Assembly (NCBI GenBank): GCA_945829225.1
Contig: CALZTY010000001.1
Location: 62,001-126,000 of the forward strand
DNA length: 64,000 bases
Direction: 5' to 3'
Source of the DNA: an uncultured Bacteroidales bacterium
Lineage (GTDB): Bacteria; Bacteroidota; Bacteroidia; Bacteroidales; Muribaculaceae
In this document: positions 61,303 through 64,000 of the stretch, one piece after another
Layout of the letters: each line of letters opens with the position of its first letter
Position numbering within the stretch: the stretch's first letter is position 1
The notes under the pieces: generated by a model
What the model saw: only the letters and a program-made list of their open reading frames with translations
Databases searched by the model: none
What the model was told of the DNA's origin: nothing
Made by a program: the position numbers and the translations under genes

Positions 61303-63171
61303 TTAATTATTTTTAACCTTGACATCTTCAATAGCCTTGACGGCATTCTCGGCGCGGGCGAGGATATCAGCCATCGCCTCGTCGGAGCCGGAGGGAGTAA
61401 ATCGAGCCATCTCGCACTCGCCAAGGACGTTGATAACCGAGTTGACGGTAGTGTCGTCGACGCCAAATGCCGTGAGACGTTCGGCGATGACATCGCTGAT
61501 GAGGTTGGATGGCGGGATGCCCAATTTATCGCCTATGTACCCTTTGAGTGCCTTGGCTAATTCGTCGTAGAATTGCTCGGGACGGCGTTGTTTCATGAAG
61601 GAGCGTGAAGCCTTGAAGCGCTTGGCGACCACGCGCCCGGCACGAGCCAATCGGCGCCCGGCGACATCGGCAGCGCGACGCACATGGCGGCGATAAATGA
61701 TAATCACAGCAATCAGCGCGATGAAAGCCACGATGAAGGTCATCACGTACCATGTGGAGCCGAAGATGGGCTGAGGTGCCGTAGCGGGTACGGCGGGTAG
61801 GGGATGGATGTGGAGGATGTCGGTCATCTGAGTATCCACTTCCTTCTGCGTCGCTACCACAGCCGGACCGTTGCCACGGAGGATATTGAGGTTGAAACCG
61901 GTGGCGGTCACTGTCTCATATTTGCCCTTGGCAGGGTCGAAGTATATGAAGGTGAAGGGGTCGATATTGAACTTGCCGACTTCCTGGGGTACGAAAGGAT
62001 ATTCGGCTACGAATGAGCCGCGGTAGTTGTTGCCCGAGAAAGAGGCGTCAATATCGGTCTTGGGGGTGTAGGTCTCGAAGGTCGAGGGGAAGGGGATCTC
62101 GGGAGCGTTGAGATACTTGATGTTGCCCGAACCGCGGACAGTGAGGGTGTAGGTAGCCGACTCGTTGGAGCGAACAATCTGTGGTGCAACGGCGGCTTCG
62201 ACGGAGAATTGTCCCACAGCGCCGCTGAAGCCGGCAGGGCGAGGCTCGGGCAGGGGCTTGACATCGAGGGTGACCGTGTTGGTGGCGGTATTCATCTTGC
62301 GCGGCACCTCGCGGCGAGAGGGATAGTAGCCGCGAGTGACGGTCTCGTATTCAATGACATTTATCTCGTACTGACCCGACGAAATGCGCAGGCGACCGGA
62401 TTTCTGAGGATAAAGCAGATAGCGACGGATGACATAAGTCTCGTAGTTTCTGCCATTTATGCTTTCGATTTGTCCGCCACTGCCGCTGACGGGTAGGTCC
62501 TCGGAGAGGAAGCCGTCAAACTCGGGGAGGGTCACCGAGTTGAATTGATTCTCGATGCTGAAAGAGTGGTCGATATTGAGGCAGAGTTTGATATCAGCGA
62601 CCACCGGCTCCATCTCGTAGACCGAAGAGCGCGAGAAGGTAATAATGACCATAAGGTCTTGAGGTGTGGTGGTGCCGACACTTGATCCTATCACTTGAGC
62701 TTGAGGACGGCGACCGGGCGAGCCGGCGGAAGCCGAGCCGGATTGCTGACCGCCACCGTTGCCCAGCACGCGGATTTTTGCCGAGCGTGTGGTGTACTTG
62801 GTGCCGGCGACATTGATGCTCAGAGCCGGGATTGTCGTTTCGCCTTCAGCCTCAGGGATGTATGTGTATACCAGCGACAAGGTGTATGATGTACGGCTGC
62901 CGTTGCGCGAGTCAAAGGTGGATTCATATCCTTGAGTAACACCCGGACCCGAGTAGAGTCGCATGCCCTGAATGGCGGGATGCTCGGGCGTAGGGTTAGA
63001 GACGGAATTGATCGCATTGGGGTCGTCGCTGCGGAGCACATATGTCACACGGTAGTAACGACCGAGCACGGCATTTGTAGGTTGTTGCAACTCAAAAGTG
63101 GTCTTGGCGACAGCGCCGATTGCCGTAGCCAAGAGTATCAGTAATATGATTGCACGATTTCTCATAAGCAT
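61303..63171 (-). CDS. batD: BatD: exported beta-domain protein (oxygen-tolerance family)
   Basis: 622 residues. Signal peptide (MLMRNRAIILLILLATAIGA), then several tandem beta domains (about 25-450): TTFELQQPTNAVLGRYYRVT, YTYIPEAEGETTIPALSINV, GSGGQIESINGRNYETYVIR, YTLTVRGSGNIKYLNAPEI. A membrane helix (about 475-497, WYVMTFIVAFIALIAVIIIY) and a cytoplasmic basic-helical tail follow. This is the BatD layout. The start codon shares a base with the batC stop (TAATG), indicating coupling. A second ATG two codons later is also possible. Confidence 0.9.
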   Translation of the reverse strand: MLMRNRAIILLILLATAIGAVAKTTFELQQPTNAVLGRYYRVTYVLRSDDPNAINSVSNPTPEHPAIQGMRLYSGPGVTQGYESTFDSRNGSRTSYTLSLVYTYIPEAEGETTIPALSINVAGTKYTTRSAKIRVLGNGGGQQSGSASAGSPGRRPQAQVIGSSVGTTTPQDLMVIITFSRSSVYEMEPVVADIKLCLNIDHSFSIENQFNSVTLPEFDGFLSEDLPVSGSGGQIESINGRNYETYVIRRYLLYPQKSGRLRISSGQYEINVIEYETVTRGYYPSRREVPRKMNTATNTVTLDVKPLPEPRPAGFSGAVGQFSVEAAVAPQIVRSNESATYTLTVRGSGNIKYLNAPEIPFPSTFETYTPKTDIDASFSGNNYRGSFVAEYPFVPQEVGKFNIDPFTFIYFDPAKGKYETVTATGFNLNILRGNGPAVVATQKEVDTQMTDILHIHPLPAVPATAPQPIFGSTWYVMTFIVAFIALIAVIIIYRRHVRRAADVAGRRLARAGRVVAKRFKASRSFMKQRRPEQFYDELAKALKGYIGDKLGIPPSNLISDVIAERLTAFGVDDTTVNSVINVLGECEMARFTPSGSDEAMADILARAENAVKAIEDVKVKNN

Positions 63172-63869
63172 TACCAGGGCTTATCGGTGTATGGTGTGCC
63201 GGGCACCACGCGTTGGTTGCGGCGCGTAGCATTTTCCTTATTCTGGACAGCTTGCATCATCTGCTGAGCGTTTTGCGAGGCTTGGGGTTCGGGCTCAGGC
63301 TGCTGTTGCTGCTGCTGCTGTTGTTGCTGCTGCTCTTGTTGTTGTTCTTGCTGTTGCTGCTGCTGAGGCTGTTCTTGCTGTTGTTCCTCCTTGCGTTGCA
63401 GGGCGAGCAGCAGGTTTTGCTTCGCCTTGACGTTGTCGGGGCGAAGCCGTAGCGATTGCTTGTAGCAATTTATGGCTTGGTCGAATTGATTGTCGTTGAA
63501 AGCCATATTTCCGAGGTTGTAAGCCGAGTTGGCAGCCAACTCGGGGTAATTCTTGTTTTGCGAGATGGATTGAAAGATTTCGGAGGCTTGTTTGCGCGGG
63601 TCGTTCTCGGTGCCCTTGTTGTCCTCCGAGGCGAGGTGAGTAAGTACAACAGCCTTGTTGTAAAGCCCGTAGACCGAGTTGGGGTTGAGAGCGAGCGCCT
63701 GCTCGTAGAGTTGAAGTGCCTCGTGGTAGTTACTGTCGTTGAACTGCTCGTTGCCACGGACGATGAGGTTGCGCTCAGCCTTGGTCGAGCCGGCGGGGAC
63801 GTCGGCTGCGAAGGCGGGAAAAGCGCTGCAAGCGGCTATTATAGCGAGTATTATGCCTTTCATCTTCAT
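63171..63869 (-). CDS. batC: BatC: TPR protein with glutamine-rich low-complexity tail
   Basis: 232 residues with a signal peptide (MKMKGIILAIIAACSAFPAFA), TPR units (about 35-160, NYHEALQLYEQALALNPNSV, AYNLGNMAFNDNQFDQAINC), then a long Gln/Glu tract (about 162-195). The end is PGTPYTDKPW. BatC proteins usually carry a Gln/Lys-rich C-terminal region, but this pure Gln tract is notable and encoded by CAG/CAA triplets. It overlaps batB by 4 bases (ATGA) and batD by one. Confidence 0.88.
   Translation of the reverse strand: MKMKGIILAIIAACSAFPAFAADVPAGSTKAERNLIVRGNEQFNDSNYHEALQLYEQALALNPNSVYGLYNKAVVLTHLASEDNKGTENDPRKQASEIFQSISQNKNYPELAANSAYNLGNMAFNDNQFDQAINCYKQSLRLRPDNVKAKQNLLLALQRKEEQQQEQPQQQQQQEQQQEQQQQQQQQQQQPEPEPQASQNAQQMMQAVQNKENATRRNQRVVPGTPYTDKPW
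63300..63386 (-). repeat. CAG/CAA triplet tract encoding the BatC glutamine run
   Basis: On the plus strand the stretch is made almost wholly of CTG and TTG triplets; on the coding strand this is CAG/CAA broken by a few GAG/GAA codons. Mixed triplets suggest selection for the residue rather than a pure slipping microsatellite, but length variation is plausible. Confidence 0.75.
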
Positions 63870-64000
63870 TTCTTGGTAAAGAAATTAATGCGGCTCAGCC
63901 ATGTGTTCTTGCGGTCGAGGACAAAGATGTCAACGACCAAGAAGATGAGAGCCAGCCATGCAAACACCGGGAATTGCTCGGCGCCGGCACTGTATTTGAC
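63866..64000 (-). CDS. batB: BatB (VWA-domain protein) C-terminal end, cut by window edge
   Basis: Only the last 44 codons lie in the window; the ORF track omits them. The minus strand reads QFPVFAWLALIFLVVDIFVL followed by DRKNTWLSRINFF and a stop. This is the C-terminal membrane helix and tail expected of BatA/BatB proteins, which have an N-terminal von Willebrand A domain. The stop overlaps the batC start (ATGA). Context (next to batC) favours BatB. Confidence 0.75.
   Translation of the reverse strand, partial: VKYSAGAEQFPVFAWLALIFLVVDIFVLDRKNTWLSRINFFTKK

Noticed and set aside
63300-63386. Possible CRISPR or tandem-repeat array
   Set aside because: The triplet tract is in frame and encodes glutamines in BatC; there are no spacers.

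Overview
This 64 kb window comes from the chromosome of a Bacteroidota bacterium, most likely order Bacteroidales. The evidence is a SusC/SusD polysaccharide utilisation locus (PUL) run by a hybrid two-component system, type IX secretion (T9SS) genes (porW/sprE, porX) with proteins that look like T9SS cargo, a Bat operon, a tmRNA tag GENNLALAA, and many start-proximal promoters with the Bacteroides -7 box TAnnTTTG. The C-terminal tail type (FN-QGQRV...PGLYIRRQG) is one I associate with Muribaculaceae/Prevotella-like gut bacteria, but the family cannot be fixed by reading. No insertion sequence, prophage, CRISPR array or rRNA was seen; the only RNA gene seen is ssrA.

Layout. (1) 1-13,930: a fructan PUL. 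It has a divergent GH32 fructanase (cut by the window edge), a one-protein hybrid sensor/regulator with a sugar-binding sensor, SusC, SusD, a DUF4960-like surface glycan-binding lipoprotein, a divergent GH32-like lipoprotein, and two tandem secreted paralogues of unknown function with T9SS-like tails. (2) 13,931-22,164: hipBA toxin-antitoxin, an OmpA/TPR lipoprotein, a large BspA-like leucine-rich-repeat surface protein, and an HTH plus nucleotidyltransferase pair resembling a toxin-antitoxin module. (3) 22,206-32,356: a tight operon rel-pgpH-porW-porX-tsaE-birA that joins (p)ppGpp and c-di-AMP turnover to T9SS assembly and control. (4) 32,387-35,626: an AT-richer stretch around ssrA with an unknown exported protein and an AbiEi/AbiEii-type pair behind a perfect 34-bp palindromic operator. 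(5) 35,627-43,179: eight minus-strand genes whose reading frames all overlap (MINPP-type phosphatase, two WxcM/FdtA-like proteins, DegT aminotransferase, MtaB, LpxL-like acyltransferase, GT2, DAHP synthase-chorismate mutase). (6) 43,242-52,015: a small TPR gene and an exopolysaccharide/O-antigen cluster (GT4, flippase, polymerase, Wzc, Wza, acyltransferase-3). (7) 52,069-64,000: serC-serA, a Pro/Thr-rich membrane protein, folB-rnr, gyrB, and batB(partial)-batC-batD-batE-rsgA.

Working together: the PUL senses, binds, cleaves and imports fructans. PorW/PorX and the tailed proteins suggest an active T9SS whose cargo would be anchored to surface glycan, and the polysaccharide genes in regions 5-6 could supply that glycan. 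Most ORF-track entries opposite these genes are shadows. Several track starts were moved inward because the upstream part overlaps a promoter or a neighbouring gene, or precedes the signal peptide.
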